From contig NC_012586.1 in NCBI RefSeq assembly GCF_000018545.1, positions 186,001 to 250,000 of the forward strand: a DNA stretch of 64,000 bases, in the 5' to 3' direction. Position 1 is the stretch's first letter; every line of letters starts with the position of its first letter. This document shows, one piece after another, positions 1 to 8,406 of the stretch. Origin of the DNA: Sinorhizobium fredii NGR234. Its GTDB lineage: Bacteria; Pseudomonadota; Alphaproteobacteria; Rhizobiales; Rhizobiaceae. A program made the position numbers and the translations under genes. A model generated the notes under the pieces. It did not search any database and was not told where the DNA came from. It saw nothing but the letters and a program-made list of their open reading frames with translations.

Positions 1-1739
1 CCTACACCGCTTCGCTGATCGGCGGCATTTTCGGGGCGATCCTGCTGGGCCTGGCGATACCGATCCTGAGGCCGTTCATGATGGCCTTCGGCACCCCGGA
101 ACTGCTGGCGCTTTGCATTCTCGGCCTGACGCTGGTCGCGGCCGTCAGCCAGGGCAATATGATGAAAGGCCTCGTGGCGGCCTGTTTCGGCGTCGTCATC
201 GCCTCGGTCGGCGATGAAGCGCAGACCGGCGAACTGCGCTGGACCTTCGATTCGCTCTATCTGTGGGAAGGCGTGCCACTCGAGGCGCTGGTGCTCGGTC
301 TGTTCGCCGTCCCGGAACTGCTCGAGCTCGGCGCGGCCCGCCAGGCCGTCGCGATGCACAAGAGCGAAAGCATCCTGCGCGACCAGTTCCGCGGCGTCAA
401 AGACGCGATCCAGAATATCCGCCTTGTCTTCCAGAGCTCCTGGCTGGGCGCCATCCTCGGTTCCGTCCCAGGCCTCGGCGGCCCGGCGATCGACTGGATC
501 GCCTACGGTTCGGCGGCGAAATCCGTCAAGGACGGCACCAAGACCTTCGGCACGGGCGACGTGCGCGGCGTCATTGCCTGCGAGGCGGCCAACAATTCCC
601 GCGAAGGCGGCGCCCTCATTCCGACGCTCGCCTTCGGCATTCCGGCCAGCGCCACCATGGCGATCCTGCTCGGCGCCTTCATGATGCACGGCATCCAGCC
701 GGGCCCGAAGCTGCTGACCGAGCAGCTCGACATCACCTATACCATCGTCTGGAGCCTGATGATCGCCAACATCGTCGGCGTGCTGATTTGCTTCGCCTTC
801 GTGTCGCAGCTTGCCAAGCTGGCGTTGGTGCCGGCCGCGATCCTCGTGCCGACGGTTCTCGCCATCGTCTTCATCGGCGCCTATTCGGCGACCCGCGACA
901 TCGGCGACATCATCGTGCTGTTGATCTTCTCGGTGATCGGCTGGGCGATGAAACGCTTCGGCTGGGCGCGTGCCCCTGTGCTTCTCGGTCTCGTGCTCGG
1001 CGATCTGGTGGAGCAGTACCTGTTCATCTCGACCAGCCGCTACGGATCCGACTGGCTCTATCGCCCGGGCGTGATCTTCATCCTGATGATCCCGGTCGTC
1101 TTCTTCATCTACAGCGCCCTCAGGTTCGTCATGAAGCGCCGCGGAGCCGTTCCCGTCGCCGTCGGTGCCGCCGTCAGCGAGCCGGCGGCGCCGAGGGAGC
1201 CGACAGGCCCGGTCTCGGCGGTCGACCGGATCATGCTGCCCGGCATGTGGGTGCTCGCCGCCATCCTCTTCGCCACAGCGCTTGTCACCTCGACCGAATG
1301 GGCGTTCGCCGCCAAGCTGATGCCGCAGACCGTCTCGGCGGTCGGCCTCATCGTGGTGGCCTGCGCGGGCGTCGGCGTCTTTATGAGGCAGCGTGCGGGC
1401 GAAGTCATCATCAAGCCGCGCCGGGCGCACGAAGCCGATCCGCTGGAAGCGATGTCCGACGGGGCACTCTACAAGCGGATGGGCGGCATGGCGGCCTGGG
1501 TGCTTTCGGTCTATATCGGAACGCTGCTGATCGGGCTGCTGCCGACGCTGCTCCTCTTCATGATCGCCTACATGCGTTTCGAGGGAAAGCAGCCCTGGGT
1601 CCGGACCCTCGTCATCTCGATCGTCATCTGGGTCGCCATGGTGGTCCTGTTCGACAGGCTGCTCGTGATGCCCTGGCCGCAGTCCTATCTGGGCGACGCC
1701 TTGCCGCAAGTGCGTACCCTGGTGTCCGACCTCATCTGA
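1..1739 (+). CDS. Tripartite tricarboxylate transporter, TctA-TctB fusion permease (5' partial)
   Basis: Inner-membrane permease of a TctABC secondary transporter, which takes up carboxylates with a periplasmic TctC protein. The gene is cut by the left window edge; codons run from position 3. Visible residues 1 to about 385 are TctA: many hydrophobic helices, a GSVPGLGG loop and the conserved stretch EAANNSREGGALIPTLAFG. After a proline-rich linker, about residues 405-575 form a four-helix TctB-like small subunit, so both membrane subunits are in one chain, whereas they are often separate genes. A TctC-type binding protein lies at 6637-7683 on the other strand and is the likely partner. A strong terminator follows the stop codon. 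The family is clear; the substrate cannot be read from the sequence. Confidence 0.9.
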   Translation, partial: YTASLIGGIFGAILLGLAIPILRPFMMAFGTPELLALCILGLTLVAAVSQGNMMKGLVAACFGVVIASVGDEAQTGELRWTFDSLYLWEGVPLEALVLGLFAVPELLELGAARQAVAMHKSESILRDQFRGVKDAIQNIRLVFQSSWLGAILGSVPGLGGPAIDWIAYGSAAKSVKDGTKTFGTGDVRGVIACEAANNSREGGALIPTLAFGIPASATMAILLGAFMMHGIQPGPKLLTEQLDITYTIVWSLMIANIVGVLICFAFVSQLAKLALVPAAILVPTVLAIVFIGAYSATRDIGDIIVLLIFSVIGWAMKRFGWARAPVLLGLVLGDLVEQYLFISTSRYGSDWLYRPGVIFILMIPVVFFIYSALRFVMKRRGAVPVAVGAAVSEPAAPREPTGPVSAVDRIMLPGMWVLAAILFATALVTSTEWAFAAKLMPQTVSAVGLIVVACAGVGVFMRQRAGEVIIKPRRAHEADPLEAMSDGALYKRMGGMAAWVLSVYIGTLLIGLLPTLLLFMIAYMRFEGKQPWVRTLVISIVIWVAMVVLFDRLLVMPWPQSYLGDALPQVRTLVSDLI

Positions 1740-1760
1740 GGGAGCTCGGACGCACATAGG

Positions 1761-1789
1761 AGGCCGGGGCGGCGACGCTCCGGCCTTTT
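1761..1789 (+). terminator. Rho-independent terminator after tctAB fusion
   Basis: An 11-bp stem (1761-1771 with 1776-1786, one G-T wobble) closes a GCGA tetraloop and is followed directly by T residues (1787-1789). It lies 22 bases after the stop codon of the permease fusion and ends that transcript before the AraC gene. Confidence 0.85.
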
Positions 1790-2066
1790 GCCTTGCCTTC
1801 TTCCAAAGGATGAGGGTGCTCAAGCCCGGAACCGGCGGACATTGCCTTCCGAATGGAGCCCTGGCGGGCTTCTTGTTCCGTTGGGAGCAGGGCTTCTGAC
1901 GGGGGGTTCGTGCCATCGGCCATCCCCGCTGCCTGCCCATGCGGCCAAAGCGCAACGGGTACGTCCGGGCGTCAGTCAGGCCGAGACATTTGACTTCCAC
2001 AAAGGAAAGGGTCAGCTGCCCATTGCCAATGATGACGCCGAAGGCGGCCGTGGCACAGATGCCTTA
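1790..2066. other. Non-coding stretch, nothing recognised
   Basis: Between the terminator and the araC promoter no convincing gene, RNA or repeat is visible. Short open frames here lack ribosome binding sites and family features. Confidence 0.4.
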
Positions 2067-2067
2067 C

Positions 2068-2094
2068 TTGCATGCCGGACGCCTGGCATATAAA
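2068..2094 (+). promoter_or_regulatory. Putative promoter of araC-type regulator
   Basis: TTGCAT at 2068-2073 and TATAAA at 2089-2094 form -35/-10-like boxes with a 15-bp spacer. The -10 box ends 8 bases before the ATG at 2103, so transcription would start at or next to the start codon. No Shine-Dalgarno sequence is seen, which fits a leaderless mRNA. The boxes are read by eye. Confidence 0.4.
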
Positions 2095-2102
2095 TTGGCC
2101 CA

Positions 2103-3083
2103 ATGCTTGACCGTTCATCCCAATCTCCGACACATATTCCCACGGACGCGCTAAGCGAAGTTCTACAGGACTTTCGCCTCAGTGGGGTCAACTACGGCCG
2201 TTGTGAGCTACGCCATCCATGGAGCATCGCCTTTCCGCAGCAACAGCTGCTTCGCTTCCATTTCGTCAGTGAGGGGCCATGCTGGGTCCATACCGAAGCC
2301 CAGGGATGGCAGGAGTTACGAGACGGCGATCTGGTGTTGTTGCCACAAGGTGTGGAACACCGACTGGCCAGCAAGCCTGATGTTGTCGGGGACTCGCTTA
2401 AGAGCTGTCACGTCACCAAGTTGGGGGGCAATGTCTGCGAAGTGGTGCAGCAAGGAACAGGAGCAACGAGCACCCTGTTTTGCGGTTCCATGGCTTTGGG
2501 TGCGAATGCCCTCAACCCTTTGATCGCTCTGATGCCACCGATCATCAGGGGCTGTGATGTTGCTGGCAATGATCCGATCGTCGGCCCTCTCCTCGCCGCC
2601 ATGACGGCAGAGGCGTCGCAGCCTCAGATAGGCAGCGCCACGGTTTTGTCGCGCATGGCGGACGTACTCGTCGCGCGGCTTATACGCTGCTGGGTCAATT
2701 GCAGCGGAGCCTCGACCAGCGGCTGGCTCGCCGCGATCCGTGATCCTCATATCGGTCGTGCGCTGGCAGCCATGCACCGAGATCCCGGCCATGACTGGAC
2801 GCTTGAGACCCTTGCTGGCGTGGCAGGTCAATCGCGCTCGATCTTCGCGGAACGCTTCAGCGCCATTTTGGGGGAAGGCGCGGCACGCTATCTCGCCCGT
2901 CTGCGCATGCAGCTTGCACGAGAGTTACTCGGTCAAAACATGTCGGTTGCCGAGGTCGCTTCTCAACTGGGCTATGAATCTGAAGCTTCTTTCGCTCGCG
3001 CCTTCAAGCGCATCACCAGCGTTTCACCTGGCGTTGTGCGCCGCACCATTTCCGGACGAACGGACATGGAATTCGGACTTTAG
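2103..3083 (+). CDS. AraC family transcriptional regulator (cupin_6 sensor domain)
   Basis: A 326-residue regulator with an N-terminal cupin-type ligand domain (about residues 20-200; the run LRDGDLVLLPQGVEHRL is typical of this class) and a C-terminal double helix-turn-helix (about 225-320, with the second helix region VAEVASQLGYESEASFARAFKR). It lies 59 bp upstream of and parallel to a NepI-like efflux pump. In this family such a pair usually means local control of the pump. There is no clear ribosome binding site before the ATG. Base composition is less GC-rich than the flanking tct and decarboxylase genes, so this gene and the next may be a later insertion. Confidence 0.85.
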   Translation: MLDRSSQSPTHIPTDALSEVLQDFRLSGVNYGRCELRHPWSIAFPQQQLLRFHFVSEGPCWVHTEAQGWQELRDGDLVLLPQGVEHRLASKPDVVGDSLKSCHVTKLGGNVCEVVQQGTGATSTLFCGSMALGANALNPLIALMPPIIRGCDVAGNDPIVGPLLAAMTAEASQPQIGSATVLSRMADVLVARLIRCWVNCSGASTSGWLAAIRDPHIGRALAAMHRDPGHDWTLETLAGVAGQSRSIFAERFSAILGEGAARYLARLRMQLARELLGQNMSVAEVASQLGYESEASFARAFKRITSVSPGVVRRTISGRTDMEFGL

Positions 3084-3117
3084 GGCACATATCATCCTGA
3101 AAGACTCCGCTATGAAG

Positions 3118-3136
3118 ACCTCCAAACCTTGGAGGT
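3118..3136 (+). promoter_or_regulatory. Hairpin that would mask the nepI-like ribosome binding site
   Basis: ACCTCCA (3118-3124) pairs exactly with TGGAGGT (3130-3136) around a 5-base loop. The right arm is the Shine-Dalgarno sequence of the pump gene, six bases before its ATG at 3143. A short frame (3112-3168, 18 codons) begins just upstream, runs through the hairpin and overlaps the pump start; its translation could open the hairpin. Confidence 0.45.
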
Positions 3137-3142
3137 ACTTCA

Positions 3143-4351
3143 ATGACGGACACAACATCACAGCTTGACGGCCCCGCGATTGGCCTCGATTCTGCCGATC
3201 CGAGTGCATGGAGCCCCACTACCTGGCTTGCCGTTATTTCAATGGCAGCCACAAGCTTTGCGCTGGTGTCAGCTGAATTCCTGCCGGCAGGCCTGTTGAC
3301 GCCAATGGCACGTGACCTTGGCATCAGCGAGGGAACCGCCGGTCAGGTTGTCACCGCCACCGCGTCTGTTGGAGCGGTGACGGCCTTGTTGAGTAATGTT
3401 CTCATCGGCAAACTGAACCGGAAGACTGTCCTGGTTGGCCTAAGTGCCTTGGCTATTGGCTCCAACCTTCTGGCCGCGTTCGCGACCGATTTTTGGCTAT
3501 TGTTGTTGGGCCGAGCCGGGCTGGGCGTGGCGCTAAGTGGTTTCTGGGCGCTTTCAGTTGCCGTTGTGGCGAGATTGGTTGGCACCAACGCGACAGGTCG
3601 GGGCATGGCTATAGTCACCCTCGGCGTCTCTGTTGCCACCATCGCTGCACCATCGATGGGTGCTTTGATCAGCGATTGGCTCGGCTGGCGTGCCGCCACA
3701 GGCATGACGGCAGGGCTCGCAGCGATTGCGATGCTGCTGCAGACACTCAGCTTGCCGTCACTACCCGCAAGCACAAGCAACAGTCTTTCTGACGTTTTCC
3801 GGCTGACGAAACGGCGCACTGTTCAACTCGGAATGCTTGCCATCCTCTTGCTGATGACCGGACATTTTTCCGGCTCGGTCTACGTGCGCCCCTTCCTCGA
3901 ACAAGTGACGCTCCTTGGCACGGGGCCGATTGCCTTGGCGCTCCTTGGGTTTGGCATCGCCGCTGTGATCGGCAATGTCGCCGGCGGCCGACTGGCAGAC
4001 ACCAATATCCACATGGCACTCGCTGTCACCGGCGTATTGATGGCGTTTGCGGCGCTTGCTCTCGTACTCTGGGGTGCACATAGCGGCATCGCGTTTGCCC
4101 TGGTTACACTTTGGGGTTTAGCTTTTGGGATGGCTCCGGTGGTATTGCCTACTAACCTGTCCCGGGGCGCAGGGAATGCCTTGGAGGCTGCCGGCAGCTT
4201 GATGGTCGTTTCGTTCCAGGTCGCCATCAGCATGGGTGCTGTGTTCGGCGGCTACATCGTCGATCATCATGGCGCTTCCGGGCCGTTGATCATTACCGCC
4301 GTCTTGGCGGCATCGACCATCGTCCTGGCGTTGCTGCAGCCCCGCAGCTGA
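3143..4351 (+). CDS. MFS efflux transporter, NepI-like (purine ribonucleoside efflux type)
   Basis: A 402-residue major facilitator protein with 12 predicted membrane helices. The N-terminal part (EFLPAGLLTPMARDLGISEG, then a Gly-rich helix GRAGLGVALSGFWALS) closely resembles the NepI/YdhP group of DHA1 drug-proton antiporters, of which E. coli NepI exports purine ribonucleosides. Similarity to NepI is remembered, not computed. It is the second gene of an AraC-MFS pair, and its ribosome binding site lies inside a hairpin (3118-3136). The substrate is unknown; export of a toxic small molecule is equally possible. Confidence 0.82.
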   Translation: MTDTTSQLDGPAIGLDSADPSAWSPTTWLAVISMAATSFALVSAEFLPAGLLTPMARDLGISEGTAGQVVTATASVGAVTALLSNVLIGKLNRKTVLVGLSALAIGSNLLAAFATDFWLLLLGRAGLGVALSGFWALSVAVVARLVGTNATGRGMAIVTLGVSVATIAAPSMGALISDWLGWRAATGMTAGLAAIAMLLQTLSLPSLPASTSNSLSDVFRLTKRRTVQLGMLAILLLMTGHFSGSVYVRPFLEQVTLLGTGPIALALLGFGIAAVIGNVAGGRLADTNIHMALAVTGVLMAFAALALVLWGAHSGIAFALVTLWGLAFGMAPVVLPTNLSRGAGNALEAAGSLMVVSFQVAISMGAVFGGYIVDHHGASGPLIITAVLAASTIVLALLQPRS

Positions 4352-4625
4352 CTCTTGAGGCCCCAGCGAAGGTGAGCAGAAGAGGCGAGGTCTCAGGTGG
4401 CCAGAAGGCCGGGTGAGGCTAAATACGGGACGTGGCGATGCTTCTCGTTGCGGCGAGGAGCATTGACCGATCGCCCATGACCGCAATCACAGAAATTGGA
4501 CTGAGCGGCGCTGCAGATCGGCGCTCACGAATGGCGCAACAAGTTTGCGCCCGCATGTCGGCCGTAGAGCCCGCGGTGGCGCCTCCCCGAAAGCAGACGT
4601 CTAGGAGTACCGGAAGCCGACCGGC

Positions 4626-4652
4626 AAAAAAACCCCGCTCGGATGAGCGGGG
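4626..4652 (-). terminator. Rho-independent terminator (minus strand) of the ThDP-enzyme gene
   Basis: A perfect 8-bp stem (4633-4640 with 4645-4652, loop GGAT) is followed on the minus strand by seven T residues (A at 4626-4632 on the plus strand). It lies about 130 bases downstream of the decarboxylase-like gene, beyond a repeat element, and should end that transcript. Confidence 0.8.
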
Positions 4653-4654
4653 CC

Positions 4655-4758
4655 TACTGCATGCATCCTTAAATCCTAGCCGATTCAAGGATAAAACATG
4701 CAGCGTTCCAAAGTGCTACAGCGTCCTTTGTGCGTCTGAAAGACGCACGGCGCTGTAG
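4655..4758 (-). repeat. Rhizobial intergenic mosaic element (RIME/ABC-like)
   Basis: Two nested dyads: an outer CTACAGCG...CGCTGTAG (4716-4723, 4751-4758) with inner GTGCGTCT...AGACGCAC (4730-4737, 4741-4748), and a second imperfect dyad ending in GCATG/CATGC around 4660-4702. The same parts occur in opposite order near 54.55 kb. The layout matches intergenic palindromic repeats known from Sinorhizobium and Rhizobium. It sits between the decarboxylase-like gene stop and its terminator, so it is probably transcribed. Confidence 0.7.
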
Positions 4759-4778
4759 TCGGGGGAAATGGGTATCGT

Positions 4779-6548
4779 CTAAGCGAGCTCGACCATCGGG
4801 TCGCGGCAATATTCCGGCGGCACGCGGACATCGATGACCCAGGGCTGGCCGGCCCTCACCTTCTCGATGCCGCGCTCCAGCGCGCCGGAAAGCTCGGTGA
4901 TGTCGGTGATCGGGCCTTCGCCGTCGATGCCTTGGGCTTTCGCGAGCATCAGCAAGTCCGGGACCGGGTCCTGGAGGCGCTGGCCGACCCAGGCGTTCTC
5001 CGGCGGACGGCCGCGTTGGACGGCGACCTGCGCCTGGTGGTGCTCGTCGTTGAAGTAGGAATTGTTGTTGGAGATGACGTAGAGCAGCGGAATTCCCTGC
5101 GAGGCGGCGCTCCAGAGGGCCGTATTGCCCATGGTGAAGTCGCCGTCGCCGACGATTGCGATCGGCACACGCGGAGACTTCATGTCGCGCAGCGCCAGCG
5201 CTGCACCGATGCCGATGCTCGGACCGGAACCGACGCCGCCGCCGCCATTGTGGCCGAGATAGTCGTGCGGATGCTCAAGCTCGTTGGCATTGGTCGGCCA
5301 GCCGAGCGGCCGCGACGTGAGGCTGACGTCGAGATCGCGGGTCACCCGATTGAACACCCGGGCGAGATCCATGAGGCTGATCGGGCCTGAGGTTCTGGAC
5401 GGTTCCGCGTCGAGCCGGCGGCGCTCGTAGGTCCTTGGCGCAGACAGGCGGGTTTCGAGCGCTTCGAGAAGCCGCGACACGGCGGTTTCCGGCACGGTCG
5501 GAATATTGACGTCGACCGCCGGCAGGCCCTGATAGTCCATGTTCCAGCCGCGATGGATGTTGAAGTCGTTCGAGACGCTGATGATCGGCGCACTTGGGCC
5601 GCCGGCCGGGAAGACCTGGTTGATCGTGCCGGCGAGGTCGAGCCAGTCGAGCGACAGCACTGCATCGGCTTCGGTGAGGTGCTTCAGCAGGTTCTTCGAC
5701 AGTTTCCAGCCGGTCTCGCCGATGAACAGCGGATGGGTTGTCGGGAAGCTGGTCGCGAGCTTCACATGGGTAAGCACCTTGGCGCCGATGAGTTCGGCGA
5801 GCTTGACGCGTTCGGCCCAGCCGTCTTCGCTGCGCGAGGTGCGGCCGCTGAGGATGACCGGACGCTTGGCCTTGGCCAGGATCTCGATCGCCGCCTCCAG
5901 CTCGCGGCGCGGCGGCTCCGGATCGGCGGGGGCGCGGAAGCGGGAAATGTCATGCAGGGCCGGCACCTCTTCGAGCTCCATTTCCTGCACGGTAACGTCG
6001 AGATTGACATAGGTCGGGCCGGATGGACGTGCCGTCGCCAGCATCGCGGCGCGGCGGATCGATTCGACCGCCGCTTCCGGCGAGGCCGGCTCGTCGTCCC
6101 ATTTGGTGAAGTCCCGCACGAGACCGCCCTGGTCGATCGTGCAGTGGATCCACTCGATCCACGGGCGGCGCTTTGTCGCGTCGAGCGGTCCGGTGGCGCC
6201 GATGACGACGAGGGGAACGCGGTCGCACCAGGCGTCGAAAATGCCCATCGTCGCATGCATCAGGCCGACATTCGAATGGACGGCGGCGGCAAGCGGCCTG
6301 TCGGTGATCTTCGCCCAGCCCTGGGCGATGCCGATCGCGTGTTCCTCGTGCATGCAGAGCAGGATCTTCGGCTTCTCGTTTCCGAGATAGTTGACGAGAC
6401 TGTCATGCAGATGGCGATAGCTCGCGCCGGGATTGAGGCAGATATAGGGAAAACCCTGCTCGCGGATCGCTGCGGCGATCAGGTCGCTGCCGTATCGCGG
6501 CGCGCCGGTTTCAACCGGGACGAAACGCTTCGTACCCTGGTGGTCCAT
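4779..6548 (-). CDS. Thiamine diphosphate-dependent enzyme (acetolactate synthase/benzoylformate decarboxylase family)
   Basis: A 589-residue cytoplasmic enzyme with the three-domain POX fold: an N-terminal pyrimidine-binding domain with the activating glutamate region MHEEHAIG (residues 66-73), a central domain (about 190-330) and a C-terminal pyrophosphate domain with the metal/ThDP motif GDGDFTMGN...NNN (about 464-495). Such enzymes decarboxylate 2-oxo acids or form C-C bonds. The start at 6548 was chosen because GAGGA lies about 9 bases upstream; a longer frame to 6593 has no such site. It follows tctC, separated by a terminator, and lies in the cluster with UbiD and molybdenum hydroxylases, so a role in aromatic or 2-oxo acid breakdown is inferred. 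The substrate is unknown. Confidence 0.85.
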   Translation of the reverse strand: MDHQGTKRFVPVETGAPRYGSDLIAAAIREQGFPYICLNPGASYRHLHDSLVNYLGNEKPKILLCMHEEHAIGIAQGWAKITDRPLAAAVHSNVGLMHATMGIFDAWCDRVPLVVIGATGPLDATKRRPWIEWIHCTIDQGGLVRDFTKWDDEPASPEAAVESIRRAAMLATARPSGPTYVNLDVTVQEMELEEVPALHDISRFRAPADPEPPRRELEAAIEILAKAKRPVILSGRTSRSEDGWAERVKLAELIGAKVLTHVKLATSFPTTHPLFIGETGWKLSKNLLKHLTEADAVLSLDWLDLAGTINQVFPAGGPSAPIISVSNDFNIHRGWNMDYQGLPAVDVNIPTVPETAVSRLLEALETRLSAPRTYERRRLDAEPSRTSGPISLMDLARVFNRVTRDLDVSLTSRPLGWPTNANELEHPHDYLGHNGGGGVGSGPSIGIGAALALRDMKSPRVPIAIVGDGDFTMGNTALWSAASQGIPLLYVISNNNSYFNDEHHQAQVAVQRGRPPENAWVGQRLQDPVPDLLMLAKAQGIDGEGPITDITELSGALERGIEKVRAGQPWVIDVRVPPEYCRDPMVELA

Positions 6549-6595
6549 GGTCAAAATCCTCGATTTGCTGGAAGGGGAGACGCCCGGAGGCAAAG

Positions 6596-6625
6596 AAAAA
6601 CGCGCGACGCAGGGGCGTCGCGCGT
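6596..6625 (-). terminator. Intrinsic terminator between tctC and the ThDP-enzyme gene
   Basis: A perfect 11-bp stem (6600-6610 with 6615-6625, loop AGGG) is followed on the minus strand by T residues. It lies 11 bases after the tctC stop codon and before the ThDP-enzyme gene. Partial termination here would give more binding protein than enzyme mRNA. Confidence 0.8.
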
Positions 6626-6636
6626 GTCTAGTTCGA

Positions 6637-7683
6637 TCAGTTGTTGAAACCGTCGTTGATCGCCTGCTTCAGCGTGGCGACGACTTCCGGCGAGGTCGAG
6701 ATGATCCGCTCGACGATCGCGTCCACTTCCTTGCCGGTTATCGGCGCAATCGGGATCGACCGGGCCTTGGCATCGGCGAGGAATTCCGGATCCTTCATCA
6801 GACCGTCGAAGGCGGCCGAGAGGCCGGCGACGCGGTCCTCCGGTGTTTCCGGCGGGGTCATCAGGGCGCGGCCGATATCGCCGCCGGCACCGAAGAACTC
6901 GATCGCCTGCTTCTTGGCCGGATCGTTGGTCAGTTCGACGGCGGTCGGGGTGTCCGGCAGGGCAGCCAGGCGCTTTTCGGAGAACTGGACGACCGGAACG
7001 ACGTCGCCGGCAGAGAGCTGCTGGGCATAGTTGACCGACCAGTTGGCCCAGACGGTGGTCGTCAGATCGGCCTCGCCGCGGAACACGGCGAGCGCGCTGG
7101 CGGTGGCGCTGTCATAGCCGCAGACCATGTTGAACTTCGAGCCGATCAGCGATTTCAGTACCGCGCCCGTCTGGGCACTCGAGGTCGTGCGGCCGGAGCA
7201 GCTCACATTGGCTTCGGCTCTCAGCGAATCTTCGATCGACTTCACCGGCGAATCCTTGCGCGCCATCATGACGGAGGTGACGTCCGACACCCGGCCGATG
7301 AAGCGCATCTTGGAAACGTCCCAACGGCTCTTCTTCGGCTCGAGGACCTGGTCCTGTGCCAACGATTCCGGCAGGAGAGCAACGATGGTGCCGTCGCGCG
7401 GTGCTTTCGCATAGAAATGCGCCGCAGCGAGCGAGCCGCCGCCGCCCGGCATGCCCTGCACGATCACGGTCGGCTGGCCGGGAATATGCTTGCCGAAGTG
7501 CTGGGCGATAAGCTGAGCGTAAAGATCGTAAGAGCCACCCGGCGGGTGGCCGATCAGGATTGTCACGGTCTTGCCGGAATAGAAGTCGGAAACGGCATCG
7601 GCCTGTGCCGTCGCCGCGCCTGACATGGTGGCGCAGGCCGTAGCCGCAGCGGCGGCCAGCAGACGAATGGACTTGAGCTTCAC
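6637..7683 (-). CDS. TctC/Bug family periplasmic substrate-binding protein
   Basis: A 348-residue exported binding protein with an Ala-rich signal peptide (about residues 1-28), then the family stretch TVTILIGHPPGGSYDLYAQL and the glycine-rich MPGGGGSLAAAHFY. Bug/TctC proteins bind carboxylates with a Venus-flytrap fold and deliver them to TctAB. Translation starts at GTG 7683 with GGGAGG six bases upstream. A GntR-type operator (7750-7760) lies in the leader region, and a strong terminator follows the gene. The membrane partner is probably the TctA-TctB fusion at the left edge. Confidence 0.88.
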   Translation of the reverse strand: MKLKSIRLLAAAAATACATMSGAATAQADAVSDFYSGKTVTILIGHPPGGSYDLYAQLIAQHFGKHIPGQPTVIVQGMPGGGGSLAAAHFYAKAPRDGTIVALLPESLAQDQVLEPKKSRWDVSKMRFIGRVSDVTSVMMARKDSPVKSIEDSLRAEANVSCSGRTTSSAQTGAVLKSLIGSKFNMVCGYDSATASALAVFRGEADLTTTVWANWSVNYAQQLSAGDVVPVVQFSEKRLAALPDTPTAVELTNDPAKKQAIEFFGAGGDIGRALMTPPETPEDRVAGLSAAFDGLMKDPEFLADAKARSIPIAPITGKEVDAIVERIISTSPEVVATLKQAINDGFNN

Positions 7684-7742
7684 AATTACCTCCCTTGCAG
7701 CCTGCCTCCCGGCAAGCGCTCCGTTTGATCACATGTTGTGAT

Positions 7743-7770
7743 GATATGATTGTATGACAAAGATCATATC
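7743..7770 (-). promoter_or_regulatory. GntR/FCD operator upstream of tctC
   Basis: TTGTATGACAA (7750-7760) fits the FadR-subfamily half-site rule TNGT-N3-ACNA and is the reverse complement of the site before the gntR gene (9741-9751). It is framed by a perfect 8-bp inverted repeat GATATGAT/ATCATATC (7743-7750, 7763-7770). The position, 67 bases from the tctC start, suits promoter control. Confidence 0.6.
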
Positions 7771-7899
7771 CATGCAACAGGAAAGCAGTCGCCTGCCCGG
7801 TGCCGCGGTCACTTTGTTTTAGGGTGCGCTAAATCTAGCTGGGAACCTTGCCTCTTTTGAGGCCCGGTTGTTAGATCGCGAGAATGATGGGAGAAGCAC

Positions 7900-8403
7900 A
7901 TGGCAACCGGGAGGCAGGGGCTTTGGGATTTCGCACTGCGTCTCTATGGCGCGCCGGGTGTCGGCGATGCCTGCCTCGTCCTGCAGGACGAAAGCGGTGT
8001 CGACGTGCCGGTCCTGCTTTTTGCCGCCTGGCTTTCGAAGCATTCCGTGGCGCTGACCGAAGCGGAGCTCGTCCGCATCGACCAGATCGTCGCGGACTGG
8101 CGCAACGAAGTGGTGAAGCCGTTGCGCGCGGTGCGCCGCCGGCTGAAGGGCGGGCCTTATCCGGCGCCGGCGGAGACAACCGAGACATTGCGAAACGGCG
8201 TGAAGGGCGTCGAGCTCAGTTCGGAAAAGATCGAACTGGCGGTGCTGGAAGCGGAAGGCGAGGCACTGCTCGCGGTGGGCGCGTCAGCGGTCAATGCGAC
8301 CGGAAACCTTGCGGTCGTGCTGCGCCATTTCCGTGGGGCGGACCCGGACGCGACGGCGGCGGAAGCGCTTGCCACTGTCGGAAAGGCGCTGGCGGCGCTC
8401 TAG
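7900..8403 (+). CDS. DUF2390 / TIGR02444 family protein
   Basis: A 167-residue soluble protein. The N-terminal run LWDFALRLYGAPGVGDACL followed by LQDESGVDVPVLLFAAWL is characteristic of the conserved family TIGR02444 (DUF2390), whose function is unknown. GGGAGA precedes the ATG. It is transcribed toward ubiX and the two stop codons are only three bases apart. Its position inside the catabolic cluster may be chance, since the family also occurs elsewhere in proteobacteria. Confidence 0.78.
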   Translation: MATGRQGLWDFALRLYGAPGVGDACLVLQDESGVDVPVLLFAAWLSKHSVALTEAELVRIDQIVADWRNEVVKPLRAVRRRLKGGPYPAPAETTETLRNGVKGVELSSEKIELAVLEAEGEALLAVGASAVNATGNLAVVLRHFRGADPDATAAEALATVGKALAAL

Positions 8404-8406
8404 CGC

